A DNA stretch of 64,000 bases from Symbiodinium microadriaticum. Its lineage: Eukaryota > Sar > Dinophyceae > Suessiales > Symbiodiniaceae. Every line of letters starts with the position of its first letter. The stretch's first letter is position 1. The translations under genes and the position numbers were made by a program. Positions 23,301 to 34,640 of the stretch are shown here, in pieces. The notes beneath the pieces were generated by a model. It ran no database searches, was not told where the DNA came from, and saw only the letters and a list, made by a program, of their open reading frames with translations. The stretch covers positions 3,839 to 67,838 of the forward strand of contig LSRX01000519.1 of NCBI GenBank assembly GCA_001939145.1, given 5' to 3'.

Positions 23301-25480
23301 GCTTTATGCCAAGCCACCGAAAGCCTAGTGCTTGGCATCAAAGGTCTCTGAAACGGAGGGGGTGCCCAAGGCTCGTTCTGCACAGGTATGCACTGCCGAG
23401 GCATGCCGAGGCCGTAGACGTTGTCATGCGAGGCTGTCGTTCTGAAAATGCTGGATGACACGTCTGACACGGGCTGCTTCTGCACGGATCAGGACAAGTT
23501 ATGTAGGCAAGTGCTAGGAACATAGACTTTAAATTTGAGCAAGACCTTCTTGGTTGGCGGCTCTCCGGCGGTTCTGTGGTTTCAAGCGGGATCCCTCACC
23601 TTATGCACGCGCAAATTTGGTCAACTTCAGGTTCGTGTTGGCGATACCCAGAAATCAAAAAGAGTCTGAAGCTTCTTGGAACGTTTGGCCACACTCAACG
23701 AGACTTGTGCACTCTGACGCTGTCGACAAAATTCAGCGTTTCAAGCTTCGTGCAGTTTAAGAGGATCCAGAGTGCCAGGTCCCACACGTAACTCTGGTTG
23801 CAGCGACTTCCAGGAACTCCAGCTCCTGTTGTCAGCGCAGCCCCGCCCCGGGGCCAAGCGGCAGAAGGAAGACATAGGCAGGGCAAAGCAGAGCTGGAAG
23901 CAGTATGGTCCGCAGTGTTGAATTTTCTTGCTCTACTGCGTGCGCTTAGCCAGGTTAACCTTTGGCCTTTTGATGAGTCTGAACGAGTTGCCAGGTAATG
24001 ACGCCAAGGTTCGATTTTCCGGTGCATCTTCCGATATAGCCGAGGCAATTTGCCAGAACGGAGCACTTAAAACCCTGTGATATGTGGTGATACGCCGGTG
24101 TCCGAAGGATACGCTGCGGAGATTCTTCGGAAGAGCCGGCGAGGTACGAGCATTCAATAAGAGTGCCTGCATCACAGTGCACAGAATGTTTACAGCGGGA
24201 TGAACTCGGAGGTGCTTGCCCTCAATCTGTTCAAACTCAAGGACCTCGCCCATTTGGCAAGCTCCTTGTCGCAGCTTTTCCAAAAGTCGCTTGGCCACCT
24301 TCCCACGGGCGGTAGAGAATGGAAGCAGGCAGCAATTAGTCTTGCATCATGGGGGTGTTTGTGTGGTGCCAGGCAACAGCATGAGCAAAAAGCAATTCCT
24401 CTTTGTACTGTACGCTTGTGCAAGGTTCATGTGGCAGGTTCATGGTTTGCTTCTATGCGCCTGATAGTTCTCCTTTGCTCTGTCTGCTGCGTCGGTTTTC
24501 TGGAGCTGTCTCTGCATCTGAGATATGCTTGCTGAGAATCTTGCTGGTTGAAGGTTCCGATGGCATTCACCACACCTCTCGAAACTGCCTCGCGTCAAGT
24601 GGCTTTCTACGTTTTGCCGTGCGAGCCAGGACGGGCAATCGCGAGGTATGGGAATGGTCACCTACAAGAATGCCAAGCAGGCAGCTTGCATCAGCTGGCC
24701 AATTTTTGCTGAATTTTTGGCCGCCACTGCATGGAGTCCGCAACTCGTGCAGGCGAAGCAAGCCTTGCTCCAGCTGAACAACAACAAGGCAGGGTGAAGA
24801 CTTCTCAAGCATGCCGTGCAACTTTGATTGCTAATGTTGCCAAGCTTGGACAGATGTGGACAATCAGGTGCAGGGATGGACAATCTCAGCCAGAAGCCTG
24901 GACATCGGGTTGGCGTGTGAGCAGCTGAGGGTCGCACGCCTCTGACAACCCAGGTGTACACTGACCATGAGCAGCAATCTCAGATCCCACCCGGACATGG
25001 TGAGCCAGCAGTATCTCTCCACGGTTCCTTAGGTAGGGGTACCATGAAGTAAGGTCTCATCAGCCATGCTGGAGTAAGATAAAGTAATAAAGTAAGCGAA
25101 GTCAGAATGAGAAGCGCTTGAGCAGGAAAGCATTGTCTGCAAATTTCGTACTCGAGGATGTGCAGCAACAACCTTGTATTTTGAAGTGCTTGAAAAAGCT
25201 CCCAAAGAAGCGCTCGTCTTTCGAATTCATCAGTATCCAACTGTCCCCAAGCCAAGCTTGCTAGTTTTTGGTTTTGCTGCTTTGCGACGCTTCGTGCTAA
25301 AACTTGAAGCTGCACGGATCTGAGCAGTTCCTTTGCGCGTGGGCGGTCACATAATGATCAGAGGGCGTATGTGACGAGAAGCAGCATAGACATAGAGCAT
25401 GAAATGCGCGTGCCAGCTCGACAGCACATGAAATGCAGCTCACGTGCTCTCACCCTCAGGAACGACAGCACCACGCAGAA
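23301..25480. other. Unassigned, several coding-like segments
   Basis: Plus strand: IWSTSGSCWRYPEIKKSLKL (about 23612-23672) and MVTYKNAKQAACISWPIFAE (24654-24715) followed by QAKQALLQLNNNKAG-stop. Minus strand: LLEKLRQGACQMGEVLEFEQ (about 24288-24225) and LASLAWGQLDTDEFERRALL (about 25260-25200). None matches a family I know. Opposite-strand readings overlap at 23.9-24.3 and 25.0-25.3 kb, so I call no gene. Confidence 0.3.
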
Positions 25481-25483
25481 GCC

Positions 25484-26660
25484 GCCAGCTTTGGGTGAAA
25501 CCTATGCTGCGTGGTACGGCAAAGGGACCGCAGGAAAGCGTCATGGCAGCTCCTCAGGTGAAGGCCTGCATCAGGCAGTTCTCACAGTGAGCCTTTGGCT
25601 TGCCTGGGATGAAGGCAGCTCGGACGGGTGTTCGATCCACTTCGTTGGTGCTCCCCTGGACATGAGCAGCGACAAGCTCTACTCCATGTTCGAGGAGTGC
25701 TGTTCGAGGGATCCACCCCGACTACTCCCAGAGAGGACGGTTTCGCATGTCACCAGGAATGTGGGAGGATCAAGAGCTTCTGGCTGTTTCGACAGCATGC
25801 CAGAGTCTCAAGTGGCGAACACTCTCAGTGTTTGTGTTACTCTGCTGTACATGCGACAAACCGCGCACCTTGACTCGGGCATGTTGCAGGTTGATGTTGA
25901 ATGTCTTCCTGATATTCTCGGGCTGCTTGCACTTGGTACTGTAGTATTTTGCATGTCGGATTTCATGTGTTTGCTTGTTCATGCTTTTCCAAACACTTCG
26001 TTTTGCGAAGCTGCAGGACGGGGGGGGGCGACAGGGTCGTTCAAGAGGCCGTCGCCAACGAAGCTCCACTTGAATCGACCGGGTAAACGTACCTGCAAAA
26101 AGTAAATGCACGGCCTGGGTGTCTGTGGGCACAGCTGGTGTGCAACTAGTTTCGCTTTTCGCTGAAACCAGGTTTTGCAAGGTCTAGGTCCTGTTTTGTG
26201 TGATTCCCCAATTAACGACCTGATGGTCGTCGTCCACAGCAAGCTTGGGTCTCGCCTTACCGGCCTGACATGTATCTTGAAAGTTTTGTCTTAATCTGCT
26301 GTCCATCTACCCAAATTGCTGAAAAGGCCAAAGCATTTTGGGATGCATGGCAAAACCATCAACTCGGCTCATTTCATGCCTGTGAACGTCGAACTGGCCG
26401 AAACCACACACATTCCTTGCACATCGACTAGTTGATGGAGCAAGCCGGCATTGTGCGGCTGCCGGTTCGTTCAGGATGGACGGTCCCGTGGTCAAGGCCT
26501 GGTGGAGTATTCCTCGCAGAAGGATGCCAGGCCAGAGAGTCCATCTGCACAGGAGCTGCCATGTCCTGTCGGCGTGTGCTTCCCTTGTAGGTCCGCCATC
26601 AACTACTTGAACGGATGGTTGATCGGTTCCTCCACGCTGACGGTTCAGGTTCTTTGGTTC
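25484..26660 (+). CDS. RRM RNA-binding protein, domain split over four exons
   Basis: One RNA-recognition motif can be assembled from four plus-strand exons. The first, SIHFVGAPLDMSSDKLYSMF (about 25629-25694), is strand 1 (RNP2) and helix 1. The second, ECGRIKSFWLFRQHARVSSG (25757-about 25817), is strand 2. The third, DGRSRGQGLVEYSSQKDA (26475-about 26530), is strand 3, with RNP1 as R-G-Q-G-L-V-E-Y. The fourth, SAINYLNGWLIGSSTLTVQ (26591-26649), is helix 2 and strand 4. The first intron is 25695-25756, with a GA donor and CAG acceptor. The N-terminal part (about 25484-25628) is Gly/Ser-rich with AAWYGKGTAGKRHG. A single RRM binds single-stranded RNA; which RNA process is involved cannot be read. 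The start, C-terminus and any further domains are not resolved. The layout matches the RRM gene at 41.68-42.11 kb. Confidence 0.65.
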
Positions 26661-27799
26661 GCTGCACGGAGTGTCTTTGCAGACTCAGCTGGGCTAGGAG
26701 GATCGCGTGGGGGCGTGCTGGACTTACATGGCTCAGCTCGAGAAAGAAGGGTCATGAGTCGTCATCGTGGCTCATCCTTGAACTCCAGGTCTGCGGAGTC
26801 GCAAGGTGTCCGGTCTGAATGAGGGGTGCTGTCACAGCTCGTTCTTGGGCATCGACCCAGTTTGACACGTCATGGTGGGTACATGTGCCGAGGCACCTGG
26901 GCAGACAAGGCGCGTCCGTGTTTTGATGCCGTTATCCGAAAGAAACGTCTCGCCTTGGCAGGGAGAGGATTGGTGGGATGGTCACTCAGGTGCCCTCTTT
27001 TTCTCACATGCGCGCAGAATCCACGGAGTGCGCCAGTATTCTTCAGCGGCGCTCCCAGCCAGCTGCCGGTCGGAAGAGCTGCGAGCTCAAAGTGCTTCGG
27101 GAAGGCATGAGCTAATCAAGGCCGGGATCAAGGATAGATTTAATAGACACTATGTTAGTAAGGCTAGGTTATATTGTTATGATTATGGGAAAAGATCATA
27201 TTAGACTACACCAGATCCCATGGATTTGTAGACTCAAAAGTTCTGTTGCGAAGGGAAGTATGAATCAGCCTCGAGCAGATGCATATGCCAGGTTAGTGCA
27301 AGTCAATCCAAAGTGGTTTCATGGAGTCTCCTCAGAGCAGCTGCTGCGAGCTGGAGTCGTTTGCTGAGGTCCAGTCCTATTTTCGAGAGTATGGCACAGT
27401 GCTGAGACCCAACAGTACAGGCGTGCGGCTAAACTTGCTGCTCAGTCGACAGATTTGCAGTATGGCTCTCAGAGACGAAGCAGGTGCATGGTTTCAGGCA
27501 AACTTCTCTGCACGAACATCCCTCTAAAGCACACAGGACATCTCAGTTCGTGTAAAGACGGCCCCTTCCCGTCAACCAGGCTTGTGGAGGCCAAGTGACG
27601 AGTGTGCTCATACATGGCATCAGAAGCCTTGCCGCAGCCATGGCGGCAGCGGATGATGACGCCGTGACGGAGCAGAAGGAGCTCTGTCGGTGTACTGGCC
27701 AATTTTCCACTCTTCCGTCGGATGGGTCAAGGATGAGTCACAAGAGCCGCGGAGAGGTGCACCGCACGTGTGGTCAAGTGCAGCCAGGAACATCTGAAC
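26661..27799. other. Unassigned between the RRM gene and RPB3
   Basis: No motif is recognised. The RRM gene may have 3' exons here. Three TGTAACA units lie just downstream at 27801-27826. Confidence 0.35.
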
Positions 27800-27840
27800 G
27801 TGTAACATGATGTAACAATGTAACATGCGTCTGAATTGAC

Positions 27841-27859
27841 AAGCCATTTTGGCTTGAAG
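27841..27859 (+). other. Relict dinoflagellate spliced leader
   Basis: The bases AAGCCATTTTGGCTTGAAG contain the 13-base core AGCCATTTTGGCT of the dinoflagellate spliced leader, whose consensus ends ...GTAGCCATTTTGGCTCAAG, followed by an almost matching end (TGAAG for CAAG). They lie 41 bases upstream of the RPB3 ATG, where a leader sits on a mature mRNA. No splice donor follows, so this is not an SL RNA gene. A genomic relict leader in front of a gene is the known signature of an mRNA that was trans-spliced, reverse-transcribed and re-integrated. Confidence 0.8.
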
Positions 27860-27900
27860 CTTCTAGTGTGCATCTTGAGCGGCAGCCATCGGGCGCCGCC

Positions 27901-28977
27901 ATGGCCTCACTCTCCTATTATGCGGGAGGTGAGTGGATGAACTTCCCCTATGGCAGCGAGCCGCGGAAACCGAAGGTCGAAGTCCTCCATGCGACCAAGG
28001 AGCTAGTAAAGTTTACCCTCAGTGATACGGACGTCAGTGTGGCGAACTCACTTAGACGGGTGATCCTTGCCGAGGTTCCGACCATGGCCATCGAAATCGT
28101 CAACATTGAAGAAAACGACACAGTTCTCTTTGATGAGTTCATTGCTCACAGGATGGGTTTGATACCTTTATCTAGCCACGGAGTTGGAGATATTCCTCCG
28201 GACGGTGGTGTTTTAGAGTTCAAGGATTGCAACTGCTTTGATGGATGTCCGTACTGCACGAGGGAGTTCAGGCTCAATGTTACCAATCGTGAGGACAAGG
28301 TTCTTTCAGTTACGCATTTCGATATTGAGGAGGACACGCAGCAGACGAAAAGGTTCGAGCGACCAGAGTGGCCGCACTTCAAGAAAGTGCGGTGCTGTCC
28401 TTTTCGGGACCCTACGCTAGATGAGGATGCAGATCACAAAGAGAACGGCATTATCATCGCGAAGATGAAGAAGGATCAGAGCTTGAAGATGATCTGCACA
28501 GCCCGGAAAGGCATTCCAAAGTATCACTCCAAATGGATGCCAGTGGCAACCTGCGTCATGAACTATGAACCGATTGTAAGTGTGAATCCAGAAGTTGCAG
28601 CAAAGCTGACACTAGATGAGAAGATAGACTTCGTTCAGTCTTGTCCTCGAAAAGTCTTTGAGATGGTTGAGATCGAGGACACACACACGATTGAGGTGGC
28701 CAGGCATGAAGACTGCATATTTTGTGACGAGTGCACGACCAAGGCCAGGCTTCTGAACAAGAAGGATCTTTGCACGGCAACGATGGACACGTCGAAATTC
28801 CACTTCACGGTTGAGGCTGTGACGTCAGATGGGCCGCGAACAGCTGTGGACGTTGTCCGCGCTGCGCTGCGAATACTTGACTACAAGCTGTCCCTCTTTC
28901 TTAAGGACGCATATGGGGACGACATCCAAGATCACCTGCCGTTGGAACCAGCGGTGCGAGAGAGGACAGGAATTTAG
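27901..28977 (+). CDS. RPB3: RNA polymerase II subunit RPB3, intronless (probable retrocopy)
   Basis: RPB3 pairs with RPB11 as the alpha-like assembly platform of RNA polymerase II in the nucleus. The frame encodes 358 residues from ATG 27901, which has a good GCCGCCATGG context; the frame is open back to 27868 but only through a GTG. Visible features: the alpha-motif VANSLRRVILAEVPTMAIEI with FIAHRMGLIPL near the N-terminus, then the four-cysteine zinc site as C-N-C-F-D-G-C-P-Y-C, the insertion domain with FRDPT and KGIPKYHSKWMPVATC, CPRKVFEM, a second Cys-rich patch CIFCDEC, and the C-terminal dimerisation helix AVDVVRAALRILDYKLS. The length is normal for the family. There are no introns, unlike DHFR-TS, the permease and the glucosidase, and a relict spliced leader precedes it. 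The frame is intact, so this copy is probably functional. Confidence 0.95.
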   Translation: MASLSYYAGGEWMNFPYGSEPRKPKVEVLHATKELVKFTLSDTDVSVANSLRRVILAEVPTMAIEIVNIEENDTVLFDEFIAHRMGLIPLSSHGVGDIPPDGGVLEFKDCNCFDGCPYCTREFRLNVTNREDKVLSVTHFDIEEDTQQTKRFERPEWPHFKKVRCCPFRDPTLDEDADHKENGIIIAKMKKDQSLKMICTARKGIPKYHSKWMPVATCVMNYEPIVSVNPEVAAKLTLDEKIDFVQSCPRKVFEMVEIEDTHTIEVARHEDCIFCDECTTKARLLNKKDLCTATMDTSKFHFTVEAVTSDGPRTAVDVVRAALRILDYKLSLFLKDAYGDDIQDHLPLEPAVRERTGI

Positions 28978-29400
28978 GTTGGAAGATTGCAGACATTCCT
29001 GGCTCAGGGCAAAAATCACTGGCATAGCACTGTGTTTGGCATTTCAAAGCAGGGCTAACATCAGGGTCGAGACCTCCATGAGTTCCATTCGTTTCGACAT
29101 CATAAAGCATGCACATTTAAGGCAATTAAGGCACTTGTAGCGAACAGAGTTTTCAACAGCAAGCAGCAGATTGACAAGCGTGGTTGATGCACATGTACTT
29201 TTCGGCCTGCAGGAAGATAGCTCATGTGCATGCACAGAATCGTGGCTTCTTCGCTTTAAGATCCCCCAACCTACAATTACCGACCCATGCAATCTTATCA
29301 GCTCATTTTGCACCTGGTGTTTGCCATGACGAGGTGCAGATGGCGGCAACATTTTCCTGTTGGGAGCCAAGCTGCGCAGCTCTTAGGACGGCTGAACTTG
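28978..29400. other. 3' flank of RPB3
   Basis: There is no long poly-A tract after the stop; only GGCAAAAATC near 29009 is A-rich. No gene is seen. Confidence 0.4.
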
Positions 29401-31110
29401 TTACCGAGCTCGTGCACAGGACGTGCCTACGGATTCGATTCGAGGAGCGGGGGAGCTGGTCCAAAGCCCTCGCAGATCCACCGCTGCAGGTTCGGCTCGA
29501 CTAGTGTTCCGCGGCAGTATAAGATACATTGCTGTGAGGCAGAAGAGCACGACAGTGACAACCTGGAAGGCAAAGACTTTTTGGTGAATCCTTGCAGCCA
29601 GAACTGAAATCGGAAGAGCTTGGGTGCAGGCGTGGCGACAGCAAGAATTGGCACCGAACCAGGCAAAACGTGTTGCTTCCCGGTGATCCCGGTGCTCAAT
29701 TTCACCAGACACGCTGATCGGTCCTGGAGTCGTGGCTACAGAGTCATTGGTTCCGTCTGGTTCTAGAATGTTCCGGACGAACTTTCAGTAGTCCGCCGAC
29801 ATTCATCAAACCTGTCGCGGGGCTTACTGCCACGTTGAGCTTTCGAGCGATATTGGGGTCGGGAAGGGAGATCGCCACCTTCGGCATCAGAAAGCCCTTG
29901 AGATGGAGGAAGGTCAGACAAGGTCGAACAAGGTAAAGCCAGGAATGCACATTCGGTCACCTGCCGTGATGTTAGACTTGCAACGGCAAAATACAAGAAA
30001 TATAGCCTGCAGAGAAGCAAACAAGACTTGGAACTGGGCACACAGAGTAGACCCAGTCGCTTTTGCGTCGTTGGCTGTGGCTCCCACAGGCGGTTCCCCC
30101 TTGAGCGCTGGGACGCCGGGACGCTTCAGAAAGGACACTGCAGAGACTTGGCAGATTTGGCAGAGAGTGGATGTGAAACAGAGGATAAGTCGCCGCCGAC
30201 CTTTCGACGTGGGCTGACTGTCCCCTTGAGGCTGGACTGATGGTCTATGAGTCTATGAAGTACGTAGTCATTTTTGTCGGGGCAAGGTCCGCCGAGGATG
30301 ATTCGTCCAGCAGCAACAGCAGTCCAAGTCCACGTAAGCTGCGAAGCAAGCTGTGCCACTTGGCCTTCGGCCCAAGGCTCAGATTCTGTCCGTGAAGTTT
30401 CGGCGTTACACTGCGTCCCATGTCATCCGCAGGTTATGCGAGTGAAGCCGTGCTTTTGCAGCAAAGCCACGTGATTTCCAGCGGCTTCTGGGGAAGAGCA
30501 CTTGGTGGTGTGATCCTCAGACGTCCATCATAGATGACAGAATCTGCTCGTGTGTCTTCCGTACGCTTGTAGCAGGTTTGCATTTAGGAAGGACTTGTGG
30601 GGTGAGCCATAGCAGAATCGCAGTGCAAGCTCATATTCACCAGGGTATGCCACGTTTCCAGCTTTTTGCAGACAAGCTGCCGGCATCTTCGAATGCGAGT
30701 GTCCGCGAGCAAGCAGTTTGAATTCATTGTGTGTCATTCAACATATCAGAGTCCCGAGTTCCTTCAGAGATCGGTCTAGGATGTCTTCCATGTAGACCAC
30801 GGGTCTCAATCTGCGTGGCGGCATCATGAAAGACTGCACAACCTGAAACATTTTGTAACCTCTTGTCTCGTGCAGTGGAGACTTCTGTGTCATTCTGTCT
30901 TCACTATGCCACACAGGCAGATTTGCCTGTTCAGGACGTGAGCAACAGCATGACCTAGATCCAGCAATGAGGGCTTTGAAATGTATCACCTCGAGCTCAC
31001 CTCGCTTGTTGCGAGCTTTGAGGCAACGACGTTGCTGGTAAGCACCCTCATGTACCTTCGGAGCCTCCATGCGGAGGCGCGCGGATAGCAACATATAGCA
31101 ACATGACACA
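29401..31110 (-). CDS. Unrecognised minus-strand gene with a membrane segment, exons only
   Basis: Several minus-strand segments read as exons, from 5' to 3': RCLKARNKRGELEVIHFKAL (about 31030-30970), MMPPRRLRPVVYMEDILDRS plus LKELGTL (about 30820-30745), KMPAACLQKAGNVAYPGEYE with LALRFCYG (about 30690-30605), LKGFLMPKVAISLPDPNIAR (about 29905-29845), and EIEHRDHREATRFAWFGANS then QALPISVLAARIHQKVFAFQ and VVTVVLFCLTAMYLIL (29712-29505), ending at the stop near 29401. The last exon has one clear transmembrane helix preceded by an Arg-Ile-His-Gln turn, faintly like HIG1-type mitochondrial proteins. Whether all segments belong to one gene is inference. No family is assigned. Confidence 0.35.
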
Positions 31111-31589
31111 CCTGCATAGTGTTTTGTGGAAAAGGCGTGGCAGTGACTGCGAAGCCCCTCAGGCTCTCTTGCAATGTGGCACGGCCCGCCTGTGTTCTAT
31201 GCGGCTTTTGCGAGGCCACTGAGGGGTCAGGCCAGCCGACCATCGCGTGGACTGCCGTCCGCACGAGCTGCATATTACTTCGAGCTTGAGGCCTGGAGAC
31301 AGAAAAAAGGGAAGGATCACGAGCCATGACTTGGCAGGTGCTGGAGACAGATCCGGAGACCACCAGCACCCTGTCGCCGGAACCTGACTTTCCTCCAAGT
31401 TTCGATTGGCACAGCTCGGAAGTTGTGAAGGGCATTCAGAGAATACCACACACACACTGTCTCAAGGCTGGGGTTCTGCTTCTTTGCAGGGAAGAAGATG
31501 CAGGCGCAGAGAGCAAAGTGCGGGCAGGGCTGCATGGGGGAGAATGGCGAGTTCACAGCTGTGACCTTGCCAGCTGCCATGTTGGACAT
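31111..31589. other. Spacer before the tandem array
   Basis: No exon is recognised. The long minus-strand frame that starts inside the array runs into this stretch but shows no family signature. Confidence 0.35.
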
Positions 31590-33430
31590 TCCGTGGGAAT
31601 CTCTCTGATTTCCCCGTGTGGATAGAAGTATGGCGAGAGCTGAGCTTTTGCGGGCGGGCGTGTTGCAGACGCCAGACATCTTGGTCTGACGGTGTTTGTG
31701 CGCGGGCGAAGATGATCGAAACTTGATGTGGGAATCTCTCTGAACGTGAGGTGAGGACACAAGAGTAGGGTAAAAGCTGAGCTGGCAACTGGCATGTTGG
31801 TCCTTGCGTCCAAACTTTCGCAGGGTGAGACGCTTGTTGTCTGCAGCGGCCATACTCAATGCAAGCTTGAAGCCAGGCAGTTGATTGACTGCAGCAACCG
31901 CTCCTGCGAGCTGCCATGTTGAACCTGCACAGCATTTTGTGGAATCTTTCGCCGTTCGGATGGAAGAGTAGGATAACAGCATTTGCCAGCGGGAGTTGTG
32001 CTCATGGCTTGCGAGTGGTGCAGCCGCCAGACATCTTCGCGTGATGGTTGTGTGGGGGGCGAAGATGATCAAAACTTGATGTGGGAATCTCTCTGAACGT
32101 GAGGTGAGGACACAAGAGTAGGGTAAAAGCTGAGCTGGCAACTGGCATGTTCGTCCTTGCGTCCAAACTTTCGCAGGGTGAGACGCTTGTTGTCTGCAGC
32201 GGCCATACTCAATGCAAGCTTGAAGCCAGGCAGTTGATTGACTGCAGCAACCGCTCCTGCGAGCTGCCATGTTGAACCTGCACAGCATTTTGTGGAATCT
32301 TTCGCCGTTCGGATGGAAGAGTAGGATAACAGCATTTGCCAGCGGGAGTTGTGCTCATGGCTTGCGAGTGGTGCAGCCGCCAGACATCTTCGCGTGATGG
32401 TTGTGTGGGGGGCGAAGATGATCAAAACTTGATGTGGGAATCTCTCTGAACGTGAGGTGAGGACACAAGAGTAGGGTAAAAGCTGAGCTGGCAACTGGCA
32501 TGTTCGTCCTTGCGTCCAAACTTGCGCAGGTTGAGACGCTTGTTATCTGCAGCAGTCATGCTAAATGCAAGCATGAAGCTAGGCAGTTGCTGAAGCTGTA
32601 CCTGCTCCGGCATTGCGAGCAAGGATGAGCAGCATTTTGTGGGAATCTCTCTGATGTTCCCGTGCGGATAGAAGAGTAGGGTAAAAGCTGAGCTTTTGCC
32701 GGCGGGAGTTGTGCTCATGGCTTGCGAGTGGTGCAGCCGCCAGACATCTTCGCGTGATGGTTGTGTGGGGGGCGAAGATGATCAAAACTTGATGTGGGAA
32801 TCTCTCTGAACGTGAGGTGAGGACACAAGAGTAGGGTAAAAGCTGAGCTGGCAACTGGCATGTTCGTCCTTGCGTCCGAACTTGCGCAGGTTGAGACGCT
32901 TGTTATCTGCAGCAGTCATGCTAAATGCAAGCATGAAGCTAGGCAGTTGCTGAAGCTGTACCTGCTCCGGCATTGCGAGCAAGGATGAGCAGCATTTTGT
33001 GGGAATCTCTCTGATGTTCCCGTGCGGATAGAAGAGTAGGGTAAAAGCTGAGCTTTTGCCGGCGGGAGTTGTGCTCATGGCTTGCGAGTGGTGCAGCCGC
33101 CAGACATCTTCGCGTGATGGTTGTGTGGGGGGCGAAGATGATCAAAACTTGATGTGGGAATCTCTCTGAACGTGAGGTGAGGACACAAGAGTAGGGTAAA
33201 AGCTGAGCCGGCGACTGGCAATTTTCGGCCTTGCACACATGCTGAGGCGTCTGTTTATCTGCAGCAGCATGCAGCAGCCATGCTAAATGCAAGGGTGAGT
33301 TGCTGAAGCTGGACCCGCTACCGCATTGCGAGCAAGGATGAGCAGCATTTTGTGGGAATCTCTCTGATGTTCCCGTGCGGATAGAGGATAGAAGAGTACC
33401 GTAAAGGCAGAGCTTTTGCCGGCGGGAATT
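31590..33430. repeat. Tandem array, five units of 353-360 bp with internal half-repeats
   Basis: The marker GATGATC within CGAAGATGATC recurs at 31711, 32064, 32418, 32778 and 33138, giving periods of 353, 354, 360 and 360 bp. There are two subtypes. The stretch after markers 1 and 2 is one type (CTTTCGCAGGGTGAGACGC, GTTGATTGACTGCAGC). The stretch after markers 3 and 4 is another (CTTGCGCAGGTTGAGACGC, GTTGCTGAAGCTGTACC). The last unit is shorter and more divergent. Each unit also holds two diverged copies of a 60-bp module starting GTGGGAATCTCTCTGA and ending AGAGTAGGGTAAAAGCTGAGC. Three of the five periods are near or exact multiples of three, so minus-strand frames of 90-320 codons run through; I regard them as repeat products. 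Confidence 0.92.
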
Positions 33431-34640
33431 GTGCTGTGCTCATGTGGAAGGGGTGCTTCTGCGACTACCAAGTTTCTGTGGACAAACGAAACGGGCTCTT
33501 CGCAGGGTGAGACAACCAGCTGAAGAGCACGAGGCGCTTGGCACGACAGGCACTGGCACACATCCAGCATGCTGGCAGAGAACATCTCACCGACAAGAAA
33601 CGGTTGGGCTGCAGCCGGAAGACGAGAGGCAGCCTGAGCCCAGGACACTACCCAATTCACCACTCGCGGGCAGCAGCGAAGAAGGACCCTAGAAACAGGC
33701 ACAGGCACGGGGACCTCTCACAATAGAGCATGGACAGTGGATACCACCTACTAGACAACCGCCCCTAAAGGGAGCTGGATCTCTAGCTTGTGTGTCTTGC
33801 TTGCCCTCGACGCCAGGAACCGCTTCCTCCCTATGCCACCGAGTTGTGCGGTCCATAGCCGACATGGAGCCCGAAAGCACAGATCCAGAAGCCGCTTTGC
33901 TGCTTCAACTTCGGTTGCATTTCAAGGCCTGGTGCCTTCGTGCTTGGAGGCATGCTCTGTTCGATCGGTGGTGACTTGTCTCTTGCAGTTTCAAGGACTA
34001 TTGCAAACGGATCATTTTACAGCTCTTTCTTTATTTCTCTCTCTTTCTCTCTCTTTCGCTATCGTGGCTGTTGGCAGGGAGGGTCGGCATGGCACAATGG
34101 AAGCTTTGGGGCCGTTCACGCTGTCTGCATCGGCTGCTTCCGCTGCAAATGGTCTTGGGCAGGAGAATTGCCAAAGGCCCACTTCGGTGGCACGGAGATT
34201 GGAAGGCATTGGGTGCTAGCCGCGCTAGCCCTTAGAGATCAGTCATGGTATTCCAATCTTCTAGCACTCCCAGCCCTGAGTGTTTCTTCTCCAGTCGGCC
34301 GCCTTGCCTGTCAGCTCTTTGGAATGGCGGCCACTGATCCACGTGCATGCGGGAAGTCGAATCGGCGCACTACTCGAGGTGCGCCGGCAGCAGCGTGTAG
34401 GGGCTTGTCCAGGTTGCAATTTCCGATGGAGCCAGGTGAGGGACTTCGTAAGTGCCACTGCCCCAGCGTTTGACAGAGAAATACAGAGAATAGATGATGC
34501 AGTAGAATCCAACATCTTGGCTTTTAGAAATCAGGGCTTGCGCGAGCTGCCGATCTTGCGGGCATCCATATTCCAGGATGGCACGCTGAGAACTGAGGCG
34601 GTCATGGGGAATTCAGCATGTGCAGACTTGAGATGATACC
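33431..34640 (+). CDS. Unrecognised gene, plus-strand exon candidates
   Basis: Segments that look coding: MEPESTDPEAALLLQLRLHF plus KAWCLRAWRHALFDRW (33864-33976), GMAQWKLWGRSRCLHRLLPL plus QMVLGRRIAKG (about 34087-34180), and VRDFVSATAPAFDREIQRID plus DAVESNILAFRNQGLRELP (34436-about 34552), ending LRTEAVMGNSACADLR-stop at 34634-34636. The repeated F-K-A-W / W-K-L-W-x-R pattern resembles helical Trp-spaced repeats, but no family is identified. A CTTT-rich tract at about 34020-34060 is probably intronic. Confidence 0.35.

Noticed and set aside
24980-25315. Minus-strand helical frame of 111 codons
   Set aside because: It looks coding in part, but the opposite strand is also open and reads plausibly. 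With no ATG and no family I cannot choose, so it is mentioned only in the region entry.
27841-27859. Functional SL RNA gene
   Set aside because: No GT splice donor or Sm-type downstream sequence follows the leader core, and it is not repeated. A relict on a retrocopy explains it better.
27868-27900. Eleven extra N-terminal residues for RPB3
   Set aside because: They would need a GTG start. ATG 27901 has a strong context and fits the family start.
31317-32288. Minus-strand frame of 323 codons
   Set aside because: It runs through the tandem array and repeats with the unit. There is no domain, and the open state follows from unit lengths near multiples of three.
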